From contig DJXF01000114.1 in assembly GCA_002449635.1 (NCBI GenBank), positions 1-14,007 on the forward strand: 14,007 bases of DNA. The letters run 5' to 3'. Below, piece by piece: positions 1 to 6,982 of the stretch. The notes beneath the pieces were generated by a model. That model did no database searches. It had not been told where the DNA came from and was given only the letters and a program-made list of their open reading frames with translations. The DNA comes from Clostridiales bacterium UBA7011. GTDB taxonomy: Bacteria > Bacillota > Clostridia > Oscillospirales > Butyricicoccaceae. A program made the position numbers and the translations under genes. The number at the start of each line of letters is the position of its first letter. Position 1 is the first letter of the stretch.

Positions 1-311
1 CGATCGTTCTGCACGGTTCTTCCTCTGTTCCGCAGGAGTTTGTTGACATGATCAACAAGTACGGCGGAGCGATGCCGAATGCAATCGGCATTCCGGAAGA
101 GATGCTGCGTGAGGCTGCAAAGTCTGCTGTCTGCAAGATCAACATCGACTCCGACATCCGTCTGGCAATCACCGCTTCCATCCGCAAGCATCTGGCGGAG
201 CATCCGGCTGATTTCGATCCGCGCCAGTACCTGAAGCCGGCTCGTGCTGCTGTCAAGAATATGGTTGCACATAAGATCGTTAACGTTCTGGGCTGCGACG
301 GCAAGGCGTAA
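1..311 (+). CDS. fba: Class II fructose-bisphosphate aldolase, C-terminal fragment (5' end outside window)
   Basis: The reading frame is open from base 3 to the TAA at 309-311 and gives the last 102 residues of a class II (metal-dependent) aldolase, a family of about 280-310 residues. These cytosolic enzymes cleave or form fructose 1,6-bisphosphate in glycolysis and gluconeogenesis. The fragment starts with VLHGSSSVPQ; the His (bases 12-14) matches the family's metal-ligand HG motif, and the Gly/Ser run after it belongs to the phosphate-binding loop. Further on, KINIDSDIR carries the Asn (codon 141-143) and Asp that contact the substrate in this family. The end (RQYLKPARAAVKNMV) is the usual C-terminal helix. 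An internal ATG at base 48 is not the start, because family-conserved sequence continues upstream of it. A strong terminator follows, so the gene ends its transcript. Identification is secure; the promoter and N-terminus cannot be seen. Confidence 0.95.
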   Translation, partial: IVLHGSSSVPQEFVDMINKYGGAMPNAIGIPEEMLREAAKSAVCKINIDSDIRLAITASIRKHLAEHPADFDPRQYLKPARAAVKNMVAHKIVNVLGCDGKA

Positions 312-346
312 TCGCTCGTTTGCCTGTTGTATTTTTACGAAGCTGA

Positions 347-377
347 GACCGCATCCGCAAGGGTGCGGTCTTTTTTT
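347..377 (+). terminator. Rho-independent terminator of the aldolase gene
   Basis: A 10-bp stem (347-356 with 361-370, one G-T wobble) is closed by a GCAA tetraloop of the GNRA class and followed by seven T residues (371-377). It begins 35 bases after the aldolase stop codon. A second small hairpin (375-382 with 387-394) re-uses the end of the T run; I assign it no role. Confidence 0.93.
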
Positions 378-509
378 CCTGCCGCCGCAGGAAACGAATG
401 AAATTGCCCATTTAACAGGTGAAATGCAGTAAATCATGCGATAATGCGGGACGGGAACGCTTTTTTGCCAAAAAAATTGCCTTAGGCATAAAAAAATGCA
501 GTCAGGCTC

Positions 510-538
510 TTGCAATGTGCAGGCAAGTTTTATAAAAT
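510..538 (+). promoter_or_regulatory. Candidate sigma-A promoter of ilvE
   Basis: A TTGCAA -35 box (510-515) lies 17 bases from a TAAAAT -10 box (533-538), leaving a leader of roughly 55 bases before the ATG at 600. Two inverted repeats overlap the boxes: CTTGC/GCAAG (509-513 and 523-527), and TATAAA/TTTATA (531-536 and 542-547). They could be operator half-sites or merely reflect AT-richness. The rest of the 312-599 gap shows no ORF, T-box signature or leader peptide that I recognise. The assignment rests on box match and spacing only. Confidence 0.45.
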
Positions 539-599
539 AAATTTATAGCCAATTAAATCATGAAAATCGCTGTTTGGCGGGAAAAGAGTGAAATAGGAA

Positions 600-1667
600 A
601 TGCTTAACATCAAAATGTCTCCGGCAACGGAAAAAAAGGAAAAACCGGATTCTAAACATCTGGGATTCGGCATTTACTATACGGACAATATGTTCGTCAT
701 CGACCACACCGAGGGAATCGGCTGGCATGATGCACGCATTGTACCGTATCAGCCGCTCTCCATTGATCCGGCAGCTATGGTTCTGCACTACGCAATGGAG
801 TCTTTCGAAGGTCTGAAGGCGTATCGCAGGCCTGACGGCAGTGTGCAGCTGTTCCGTCCGGACTGCAACGCGGAGCGCATGATCAACACCAACAACCGCA
901 TGTGCCTGCCGTCTCTGCCGGTCGAGGATTTCGTTCAGGCAGTCAAGGCGCTTGTCAAGGTTGAGGAGGACTGGGTTCCGTCTGAGCCGGGCACATCGCT
1001 GTACATCCGTCCGTTCGTCATTGCAACGGAGCCGCATCTGGGTGTCCGCACCTCCAAGACCCACCAGTTCCTGATTATCTGCTCGCCGGTCGGCGCGTAT
1101 TATTCCACCGGCATCAATCCGGTTAAAATCTTCGTCGAGGATGAGTACACGCGTGCCTGCCCGGGCGGCACCGGCTTTACCAAGTGCGGCGGCAACTATG
1201 CAGCGTCCCTGATTTCTCAGGTCAAGGCGCATGACCTCGGCTATGAGCAGACGCTGTGGCTGGATGGCGTAGAGCACAAATATGTGGAAGAAGTCGGCTC
1301 GATGAACTGCTTCTTCAAGATTGACGGCACCATTTATACTGCACCGTGTGTCGGCACAGTTCTGCCCGGCGTTACCCGCCGCTCCTGCATTGACCTGCTC
1401 AAGCACTGGGGCTATACGGTTTCCGAGGAGCGCCTGGCAATCGCTGATGTCATGAAGGCATCGGAGGAGGGCAAGCTGGAAGAGGTCTTTGGCACCGGTA
1501 CAGCTGCGGTTATTTCCCCGGTCGGTGAGCTGCGCTTTGAGGATCAGGTCGCCTATATCAACAACGGCGAAATCGGTCCCGTAACCCATAAGCTGTATGA
1601 TACCCTGACCGGTATTCAGTGGGGCATCATTGAGGACGAAATGGGCTGGACCGTTCCGGTCGAATAA
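600..1667 (+). CDS. ilvE: Branched-chain-amino-acid aminotransferase
   Basis: This 355-residue protein has the length and motifs of the cytosolic PLP fold-type IV branched-chain aminotransferases. They exchange the amino group between glutamate and the 2-oxo acids of leucine, isoleucine and valine, which is the last step of their synthesis and the first of their breakdown. Visible landmarks: HYAMESFEGLKAYR in the N-terminal domain; FTKCGGNYAAS with Lys195 as the expected PLP lysine; VEEVGSMN (to Asn236), a cofactor-loop motif with Glu231; and FGTGTAAVISPVG (about 297-309) at the phosphate and carboxylate site. The start at 600 has only a weak purine-rich stretch upstream. An in-frame ATG at 615 is possible, but it has an even poorer ribosome binding site. 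The gene stands alone between terminators at 347-377 and 1684-1730, with a promoter candidate at 510-538. Other fold-IV enzymes (4-amino-4-deoxychorismate lyase, D-amino acid aminotransferase) are shorter and lack this motif set. Confidence 0.95.
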   Translation: MLNIKMSPATEKKEKPDSKHLGFGIYYTDNMFVIDHTEGIGWHDARIVPYQPLSIDPAAMVLHYAMESFEGLKAYRRPDGSVQLFRPDCNAERMINTNNRMCLPSLPVEDFVQAVKALVKVEEDWVPSEPGTSLYIRPFVIATEPHLGVRTSKTHQFLIICSPVGAYYSTGINPVKIFVEDEYTRACPGGTGFTKCGGNYAASLISQVKAHDLGYEQTLWLDGVEHKYVEEVGSMNCFFKIDGTIYTAPCVGTVLPGVTRRSCIDLLKHWGYTVSEERLAIADVMKASEEGKLEEVFGTGTAAVISPVGELRFEDQVAYINNGEIGPVTHKLYDTLTGIQWGIIEDEMGWTVPVE

Positions 1668-1683
1668 AAATCAGTACGGTAAT

Positions 1684-1730
1684 AAAAGGGATGAGACCAC
1701 GCGTGTCGTTCGCCGGCCTCATCCTTTTTT
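1684..1730 (+). terminator. Rho-independent terminator of ilvE
   Basis: The stem GGATGAG (1689-1695) with CTCATCC (1718-1724) is extended past one A-C mismatch by CC/GG (1697-1698 with 1715-1716) and followed by six T residues (1725-1730). A short A run precedes the stem and could pair with part of the T run. It starts 17 bases after the ilvE stop. Confidence 0.85.
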
Positions 1731-1734
1731 AAGG

Positions 1735-1764
1735 CTTCTGCCGCGGTCAAACGTCCGGCAGAAG
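1735..1764 (+). other. Perfect 9-bp hairpin in the leader of the ABC transporter operon
   Basis: CTTCTGCCG (1735-1743) and CGGCAGAAG (1756-1764) form a perfect 9-bp stem with a 12-base loop. It lies just after the ilvE terminator and about 30 bases before the transporter start. No T run follows, so it is not a terminator on this strand. It could be an operator, an mRNA structure, or an mRNA 5'-end stabiliser. No riboswitch class is recognised. Confidence 0.5.
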
Positions 1765-1795
1765 TCAGCAATCATAAGAAAGAAGGGACACACAC

Positions 1796-4015
1796 ATGAA
1801 AAAGAGGACAGCACGTGTGCTGGCGATGTGTCTGGCCTGTCTGGTTGTATTGGGCGGTATGTTCTTTCCCGTATCCAAACCGGCAGAGGCGGCAGATGTC
1901 ATAGCAGTCGGCACCAATGCAGAATTCCCGCCGTTTGAGTACATGAACAATGACGGCGAACCGGACGGATTCGATATGGCAGTCATCAAGGCAATCGGCG
2001 AGGCCGAGGGCTTTGAGGTCAAAATTGTCAATATGGAGTTCAAATCTCTCGTCGCATCGCTGGCAACAGGCAGCCTTGACGCGGTAATTGCCGGCATGAC
2101 CGTCACACCGGATCGCCAGCAGTCGGTTGATTTTTCCGACAGCTACTATACGGCAAAGCAGTGCATCGTCATTCCGGCAGACAGTGACATCAAGAGCCTG
2201 GCTGACCTGAACGGCAAGAAAATCGGCGTGCAGGAAGGCACGACCGGCGACCTGCTGAGCACACCGGGCGAGGACAACGATGTCATCACCGATCCGAAGA
2301 CACAGGTACAGCGCTTCAAGAAGGGCACAGATGCCGTCGTATCGCTGAACAACGGCGGCGTGGACGCGGTTGTGATCGACAAAAATCCGGCGGAGACCTT
2401 TGTCGCAAACAACAACGGCAAGCTCAAGCTGGTCGAGGACGAGACCTCGACGGAGGAATATGCCATTGCTGTCGGCAAGGGCAACACCGAGCTGCTCGGC
2501 AAGATCAACAGCGGTCTGAAAAAGATCAGAGAAAACGGCACCTTTGACAAGCTGGTCGCCGAGTACATCGGCGGTGACACCGGCGCGAAAGCACCGGAGA
2601 CCGGCGAAAAGCAGGTTGTGCATGTCGGCACAAATGCGGAGTTCCCGCCGTTTGAGTACATGAATGACAACGGCGAGCCGGACGGCTTCGATATGGCTGT
2701 CATCAAGGCGATCGGCGAAGCTTCCGGGTTTGAAGTCGAGATCACCAACATGGAGTTCAAATCTCTGGTCGCATCGCTGGCAACAGGCAGTCTGGACGCT
2801 GTTATTGCGGGCATGACGGTCACACCGGACCGTCAGCAAACAGTCGACTTCTCCGACAGCTATTATACGGCGACACAGTGCATCGTTGTCAAGAACGACA
2901 GCACGATCAAGAGCCTGGCAGACCTCAACGGCAAGAAAATCGGCGTACAGGAGGGCACAACCGGTGACCTGCTGAGCACACCGGGTGAGGACAATGATGT
3001 CATCACCGATCCGAAAACAGAGGTACAGCGTTTCAAGAAGGGAACAGATGCGGTTGTCGCATTGAACAACGGCGGCGTCGATGCGGTTGTCATCGACAAA
3101 AATCCGGCAGAGAATTTTGTCGCAAACAACAAGGGCAAGCTCAAGATGATTGAGGACGACACCTCGACCGAGGAATATGCCATTGCTGTCCGCAAGGGCG
3201 ACACCGAGCTGCTGGGCAAGATCAACGAAGGCCTGCAGACCATTCGCGACAACGGCACCTTTGACAAGCTGGTAGCGCAGTACATCGAAGGCAAAACGGA
3301 AACAGAAAAGCAGACCTCTGAAAATCCGTTCAAGAACTTCCTGTACAATGTGAAGTATGTGTTTGTTGACACCAACGGCTATCAGCTGATGCTGAAGGGT
3401 CTCGGCGTCACCATCGGCATTTCCATCTGCGCGGGCATTCTCGGCATCATTCTGGGCTTTATCCTTGCACTGATGAAGCTGTCCGAGACGCGGAGAAAGC
3501 GCAAGACCATTCCCTCGCGCATTGCGGGCGTTTACATTGACGTCATCCGCGGCACACCGGCGGTTGTTCAGCTGCTGATTATGTTCATGGTCATTTTCCG
3601 CAGCAGATATGCGGTCATCGCAGCGATTCTGTCGTTCGGCATCAACAGCGGCGCATACGTCGCGGAGAACATCCGTGCCGGTATTCTGGCGGTCGATGTC
3701 GGTCAGATGGAAGGCGGCCGTTCGCTCGGCTTTACCTATGGCGAGACCATGCGCTATATCATTCTGCCGCAGGCGATCAAGAACGTCATTCCGGCACTGG
3801 GCAATGAGATGATTACGCTGGTCAAGGAGACCTCCATTGTCGGTTACGTAGCCATCATCGACCTGACCAAGGCGGGCGACTTTATCGTTTCACGCACGTA
3901 TCAGACCTTCCTGCCGCTGATTGCGGTTGCAATTATCTACTACATTGTTGTCAAGATCCTGACCAAGATCCTGGCTGTTGTTGAAAGGAGGCTGCGTCAG
4001 AGTGATAATCGTTAA
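1796..4015 (+). CDS. Polar amino acid ABC transporter: tandem substrate-binding domains fused to permease (GlnP-like)
   Basis: This 739-residue fusion imports a polar amino acid across the cytoplasmic membrane. Residues 1 to about 32 are a signal peptide (Lys/Arg start, hydrophobic core, AEA site). Two type II periplasmic-binding-protein domains follow, about 34-258 and 273-497, joined by a short Gly/Thr/Glu/Lys linker. Each has a GTNAEFPPFEY opening, GMTVTPDRQQ with the Arg expected to bind the substrate carboxylate (Arg107 and Arg346), and VDAVVID with the Asp expected near the amino group (Asp195 and Asp434). From about 529 to the end is a HisM/GlnP-type permease with about five membrane segments and the EAA coupling loop starting at EGGRSLG (639-645). 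The start has AGAAGGG eight bases upstream. The gene overlaps the ATPase gene by 14 bases. The same layout is known from lactococcal GlnP, but here the two domains are about 89% identical by hand count. Glutamine, glutamate, arginine, histidine or cystine are all possible substrates; sequence alone does not decide. Confidence 0.93.
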   Translation: MKKRTARVLAMCLACLVVLGGMFFPVSKPAEAADVIAVGTNAEFPPFEYMNNDGEPDGFDMAVIKAIGEAEGFEVKIVNMEFKSLVASLATGSLDAVIAGMTVTPDRQQSVDFSDSYYTAKQCIVIPADSDIKSLADLNGKKIGVQEGTTGDLLSTPGEDNDVITDPKTQVQRFKKGTDAVVSLNNGGVDAVVIDKNPAETFVANNNGKLKLVEDETSTEEYAIAVGKGNTELLGKINSGLKKIRENGTFDKLVAEYIGGDTGAKAPETGEKQVVHVGTNAEFPPFEYMNDNGEPDGFDMAVIKAIGEASGFEVEITNMEFKSLVASLATGSLDAVIAGMTVTPDRQQTVDFSDSYYTATQCIVVKNDSTIKSLADLNGKKIGVQEGTTGDLLSTPGEDNDVITDPKTEVQRFKKGTDAVVALNNGGVDAVVIDKNPAENFVANNKGKLKMIEDDTSTEEYAIAVRKGDTELLGKINEGLQTIRDNGTFDKLVAQYIEGKTETEKQTSENPFKNFLYNVKYVFVDTNGYQLMLKGLGVTIGISICAGILGIILGFILALMKLSETRRKRKTIPSRIAGVYIDVIRGTPAVVQLLIMFMVIFRSRYAVIAAILSFGINSGAYVAENIRAGILAVDVGQMEGGRSLGFTYGETMRYIILPQAIKNVIPALGNEMITLVKETSIVGYVAIIDLTKAGDFIVSRTYQTFLPLIAVAIIYYIVVKILTKILAVVERRLRQSDNR
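1907..2569 (+). repeat. Intragenic repeat, copy 1: first substrate-binding domain
   Basis: Codons 38-258 of the fused transporter match codons 277-497, with a fixed offset of 717 bases (239 codons). By hand alignment 196 of 221 residues are identical and there are no gaps. Among roughly the first 88 codon pairs I count about 30 silent differences, so the DNA copies have diverged clearly more than the proteins. Confidence 0.95.
2624..3286 (+). repeat. Intragenic repeat, copy 2: second substrate-binding domain
   Basis: This is the partner of 1907-2569. The 25 residue differences are scattered. A small cluster falls where IPADSD in copy 1 is VKNDST in copy 2, and copy 2 has Arg for Gly after YAIAV. 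The putative ligand-contacting motifs are the same in both copies. Confidence 0.95.
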
Positions 4016-4727
4016 GGATTTGGAAAAGCGCTTTGGCGATCTGGAGGTACTCAAAAAAATAGACTGTCACATCAAGCCGGGCGAATGCGTCGTTGTCATC
4101 GGTCCGTCCGGTTCGGGCAAGAGCACCTTCCTGCGCTGCCTGAACCGCCTGGAGGAGCCGACCAGCGGAGAGATTATTTTCGACGGCAAAAGTGTCACAG
4201 ACCGTTCTCATGATATCAATAAGATTCGTCAGAAGCTGAGCATGGTTTTCCAGCATTTCAACCTGTTCAATCATCTGACAGTCATGCAGAACCTCACGCT
4301 CGCGCCGGTCAAGCAGAAGCTGATGACCGAGCAGGAGGCGGAAAAACGTGCGATGGAGCTGCTCACCCGCGTCGGACTCGCGGAAAAAGCAAACAGCTAT
4401 CCGGCACAGCTTTCCGGCGGTCAGAAACAGCGCGTCGCGATTGCGCGTTCGCTGGCGATGAATCCGAAGGCAATTTTGTTCGATGAGCCGACGAGCGCAC
4501 TCGACCCGGAGATGGTCGGAGAGGTTCTCGACGTCATGAAGGCGCTCGCGAAGGACGGCATGACAATGGTTGTTGTTACGCATGAGATGGGCTTTGCGCG
4601 CGACGTAGCAGACCGCGTTCTGTTCATGTCGGACGGTTACATCGTCGAAGAGGGCACACCGGAGCAGATCTTTGAAAATCCGCAGCAGGAACGCACGAAG
4701 AGCTTCCTCGGCGCGGTGATGAGATAA
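4002..4727 (+). CDS. Polar amino acid ABC transporter ATP-binding protein (GlnQ/HisP/ArtM family)
   Basis: This 241-residue cytosolic ATPase powers the importer encoded just upstream. It has a full nucleotide-binding domain: Walker A GPSGSGKST (34-42), Q-loop Gln84 in MVFQHFNLF, signature LSGGQ (137-141), Walker B ILFDEP with Glu162, D-loop SALD (165-168) and H-loop His194 in VVVTHEMGFA. The sequence MVFQHFNLFNHLTV and the length are typical of polar amino acid uptake ATPases. The chosen start is GTG at 4002, because AAAGGAGG at 3984-3991 lies ten bases upstream; a TTG at 3978 in the same frame sits before that site and would put it inside the coding region. The gene overlaps the end of the permease fusion by 14 bases, which suggests translational coupling and a 1:1 supply. 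The assigned partner is the fused permease; the substrate is unknown. Confidence 0.94.
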   Translation: MIIVKDLEKRFGDLEVLKKIDCHIKPGECVVVIGPSGSGKSTFLRCLNRLEEPTSGEIIFDGKSVTDRSHDINKIRQKLSMVFQHFNLFNHLTVMQNLTLAPVKQKLMTEQEAEKRAMELLTRVGLAEKANSYPAQLSGGQKQRVAIARSLAMNPKAILFDEPTSALDPEMVGEVLDVMKALAKDGMTMVVVTHEMGFARDVADRVLFMSDGYIVEEGTPEQIFENPQQERTKSFLGAVMR

Positions 4728-4745
4728 TCATTCTTTCTCAAATAG

Positions 4746-4781
4746 AAACGGGGACAGCAGGCAAGCCTGCTGTCCCCGTTT
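4746..4781. terminator. Long perfect hairpin between convergent genes, probable bidirectional terminator
   Basis: A 16-bp perfect stem (4746-4761 with 4766-4781) has a CAAG loop and starts 18 bases after the ATPase stop. The stem ends in AAA/TTT on both sides and short T-rich runs follow on each strand, so it can serve both directions. No long T tract is present; the stability of the stem is the main argument. Confidence 0.75.
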
Positions 4782-4863
4782 GCTGTCCGCAGAAGCCCGA
4801 CAGCCGCAGACATTGTTTTGTATTAACCCGGTGCTGCCGGAAGGCACAGTGTTTCCTCAAGGC

Positions 4864-4906
4864 AAAAGAAATCCCGATCCGCAGGCTGGTTCCTGTGAAT
4901 CGGGAT
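4864..4906 (-). terminator. Terminator of the carboxypeptidase gene (minus strand)
   Basis: ATCCCGAT (4871-4878) pairs with ATCGGGAT (4899-4906). An inner CAGG/CCTG stem and a six-base loop complete the hairpin. Read on the minus strand it is followed by TTCTTTT (4870-4864). It lies 10 bases after the stop codon of the carboxypeptidase gene. The remaining gap, 4782-4863, shows no gene. Confidence 0.8.
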
Positions 4907-4915
4907 AATGGTCTG

Positions 4916-6409
4916 TCAGTGTCTGTTGTTTTTCTGTCTGCGCCGCTGGCGTTTTCTCCGGCGCCGGTTGCGGCCTGCAATAAAGGAGAGAATCAGATAC
5001 AGTACAAAGGCGGCGCATACAATGCCGAGCACGATGCGGACGGGTGTCAAATGGAAGAACTGCTCCACCAAATCGAGCGCGTACAGGACAGGGGAGCGTT
5101 TGACTTCAGTCAGTGAGACAAGATCTGCGGTGGCACACTTCATTCCGTCAAAGGAATAGGTGACTGTACCGAGCTTTTCGCCCTTGGCGATCGGCGCATC
5201 ATAGCTTTCCTCTGTCGAGATATCGACAGTCAGCTGATCCATATCCACGCCGCTGGGCACGAGGACAGGAACATCATTTGCCGTGACGAGCGTCACATGA
5301 TCGGTTCCCCGGCCGAGCCGGACCGGACATTCCGTGACCGCGGCACCCGCTTCGGTTGCGGTCTGCATGCGGAATTTCTGGAAAGCCCATTCGAACATAC
5401 GCTTGGTCTCAGTAAAGCTTCCCGCGTATTCTGCGCCCGCCTTTGCGCCGAGCACGACAGAATAATAGGTGTAGCCGCTCGACTTGGCAAATGAAACCAG
5501 ACAGTACCCGGCCGGCGTGGTGTGACCGGTTTTGATGCCGTAGCAGTTGTCATAGTACACAGAGGAAAAGCTGCTGAGAATCAGATGATTGGTCGAATAA
5601 ATGATGCGTTCTGCGTTCATATTGGTTGCAGGCAGCTTCTTTTGTGCCGTATTGACAACCGTGGCGAAGGTGGAATTTTTCATCGCCTCGCGCGCAATCA
5701 GATACAGATCGTACGCGCTGGTGTAATGGTTGTCATTATGTAAACCGTTCGGATTGACGAAGTGGGTGTTTGTGCAGCCGAGCTCCTTGGCGCGGTCGTT
5801 CATCATCTGGACAAATTCATCGACCGAGCCGCCCGCGGTGCGCGCAAGTGCGTTTGCCGCTTCGTTGCCGGAGGGGAGGAGCAGACAGTACAGCAGGTTT
5901 TCCACTGTAATCTGTTCGCCGATTTTCAGTCCCGCGCTGCTCGCGCCGGCCTTTACATCCTTAAAATCCTCCTCCTGCATGGTAACGACGTCGTCCAGCC
6001 CGCACTTTTCAAGGGCGAGCAAAGCGGTCATAATTTTGGTGCAGGAAGCGGGATACAGCTGTTCGTGTTCATTGTTCGCGTGGACAATTTCGCCCGTTTC
6101 CGCATTGACCAGAATCGAAGCCTTGGCGTTGATATCAATGGTCGGCATTTCTGTGACGACATCGCTCTGCTTCTGCGGCGAGGTCGGATTGGAATTGCCT
6201 TTTTCAGGCTCGCTCTTTGCCGTACCGGTCTTTTGTGTGCCGTCTGTTTGGCCGGCTGCGGTATCGTTCTGAGCTGCCGGTTCCGCAGTCTGCTGAGCTG
6301 CCGCAGGCGTCTGTGGAGCGGTTTCCGGCTCCGCAAACGACGGTGCCGCCGTGCCGGCAAGCAAAGCCGCGGAGAGCAGCAAAGCCGCGATTGATTTATT
6401 CCATTTCAT
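4916..6409 (-). CDS. D-alanyl-D-alanine carboxypeptidase (DacA/PBP5 family)
   Basis: This 497-residue peptidase S11 enzyme removes the terminal D-Ala from peptidoglycan pentapeptides outside the cytoplasmic membrane. Residues 1-26 are a signal peptide ending SFA. A 61-residue Ala/Gln/Thr/Glu/Pro-rich linker (27-87) follows, longer than in the classical enzymes. The catalytic domain carries SCTK (Ser122 nucleophile, Lys125), SGN (180-182) and KTG (293-295). After a beta-rich PBP5-type C-terminal domain comes a true membrane segment (about 457-479) and a tail of 18 residues, half of them Arg or Lys. This membrane-spanning anchor replaces the amphipathic helix of E. coli PBP5. The start at 6409 is preferred because AGGAGG (6424-6419) lies nine bases upstream; ATGs at 6415 and 6418 sit too close to it. 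The start lies inside the preceding gene (14-base overlap), suggesting coupling. A role in sporulation, as for DacB or DacF, is possible but not shown. Confidence 0.93.
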   Translation of the reverse strand: MKWNKSIAALLLSAALLAGTAAPSFAEPETAPQTPAAAQQTAEPAAQNDTAAGQTDGTQKTGTAKSEPEKGNSNPTSPQKQSDVVTEMPTIDINAKASILVNAETGEIVHANNEHEQLYPASCTKIMTALLALEKCGLDDVVTMQEEDFKDVKAGASSAGLKIGEQITVENLLYCLLLPSGNEAANALARTAGGSVDEFVQMMNDRAKELGCTNTHFVNPNGLHNDNHYTSAYDLYLIAREAMKNSTFATVVNTAQKKLPATNMNAERIIYSTNHLILSSFSSVYYDNCYGIKTGHTTPAGYCLVSFAKSSGYTYYSVVLGAKAGAEYAGSFTETKRMFEWAFQKFRMQTATEAGAAVTECPVRLGRGTDHVTLVTANDVPVLVPSGVDMDQLTVDISTEESYDAPIAKGEKLGTVTYSFDGMKCATADLVSLTEVKRSPVLYALDLVEQFFHLTPVRIVLGIVCAAFVLYLILSFIAGRNRRRRKRQRRRQKNNRH

Positions 6410-6890
6410 CCGCATCATCCTCCTGTGGCTGTGTTGGGTCTGTGTCGGTCTGCGCCGGTACTTCGGCATCTGCCGGCGCTTCGGCGTCGGACGGTGCCTC
6501 CGATGGTGGAGAATCTGCCGGCTTGTCCGATTCAGACGGCGCATCGTCCTCCCAGAGATCGGAAAACTGATCCAGATCGTCGGACAGCAGCTGCTTGTGC
6601 GGCGGCGCGGTGTCCGGCCGGCTCGCATGTGCCGCGTTGTCCGGCTGCGGCGCACTTTCTTCAAAAAAGAAATCGGCGTCGGTAAACCGTCCGCGGATAC
6701 GGGCGGGCTTGGCAGGTTTTCTCCGCAGCGCATCGTAGGTGAACCGGCGGCAGCTGCCTGCCATCGCCACGATCCCGCGGTAATCACACACCCCTTGATA
6801 TTCATTCTCCGGTTTGCAGTGCGCGCAGTATGCGCAGTGCGGTTCGATGGATTCATTATATAGACAGTTCCTGCGGAACAGATTGAACAT
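6396..6890 (-). CDS. Cys-rich, probably metal-binding small protein with acidic tail, unknown function
   Basis: This 164-residue protein has a short conserved-looking N-terminal module and a low-complexity rest. Residues 1-53 hold six cysteines (9, 19, 22, 25, 35, 47) and a histidine (18). The pattern HCAYCAHC, then CDYRG, then GSCRRFTYD resembles small zinc-ribbon-like proteins common in Clostridia that end in CRKFKYDP; this is from memory of the family type. Residues from about 75 to the end are rich in Pro, Ala, Asp, Glu and Ser, and probably disordered. There is no signal peptide or membrane segment, so it should be cytosolic. The start at 6890 has AGGAGG (6902-6897) six bases upstream; an ATG further upstream (base 6908) has no such site. 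The promoter at 6957-6929 precedes it, and its end overlaps the carboxypeptidase start by 14 bases. No function is assigned. Confidence 0.82.
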   Translation of the reverse strand: MFNLFRRNCLYNESIEPHCAYCAHCKPENEYQGVCDYRGIVAMAGSCRRFTYDALRRKPAKPARIRGRFTDADFFFEESAPQPDNAAHASRPDTAPPHKQLLSDDLDQFSDLWEDDAPSESDKPADSPPSEAPSDAEAPADAEVPAQTDTDPTQPQEDDADEME

Positions 6891-6928
6891 GATCGTCCTC
6901 CTTTGCATACCATAGGCGCTATTTATCT

Positions 6929-6957
6929 ATTATAGCGCAAATGCTCCGCTGTTTCCA
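6929..6957 (-). promoter_or_regulatory. Sigma-A promoter for the Cys-rich gene and carboxypeptidase
   Basis: On the minus strand a perfect TATAAT (6934-6929) lies 17 bases downstream of TGGAAA (6957-6952), which matches four of six bases of the -35 consensus. The leader would be about 30 bases before the ATG at 6890. It sits after the putative ylbJ terminator, so the two genes below can be transcribed independently of ylbJ. Confidence 0.65.
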
Positions 6958-6982
6958 GATACAAAGCGCGAAAATATTGACA

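Noticed and set aside
468..495. Short TGCC/GGCA hairpin with a T run on the minus strand, terminator-like
   Set aside because: The stem is only four base pairs and there is no minus-strand gene upstream of it.
312..599. Possible T-box or leader peptide upstream of ilvE
   Set aside because: The T-box core sequence is absent and no short ORF with runs of Leu, Ile or Val codons is present.
558..1589. 343-codon minus-strand frame opposite ilvE
   Set aside because: ilvE on the plus strand has all family motifs; the antisense frame has none and no plausible start signal.
1772..2839. Large minus-strand frames opposite the substrate-binding domains, repeated at both copies
   Set aside because: They are repeated only because the plus-strand domains are duplicated. 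They are antisense shadows.
4895..5159. Small plus-strand ORFs downstream of the transporter ATPase
   Set aside because: They lie antisense to the carboxypeptidase C-terminus and terminator, have no ribosome binding site, and translate to low-complexity sequence.
6977..6982. Perfect TTGACA on the plus strand
   Set aside because: No -10-like sequence lies 16-18 bases downstream (the region is GC-rich), and no plus-strand gene follows before 8087.
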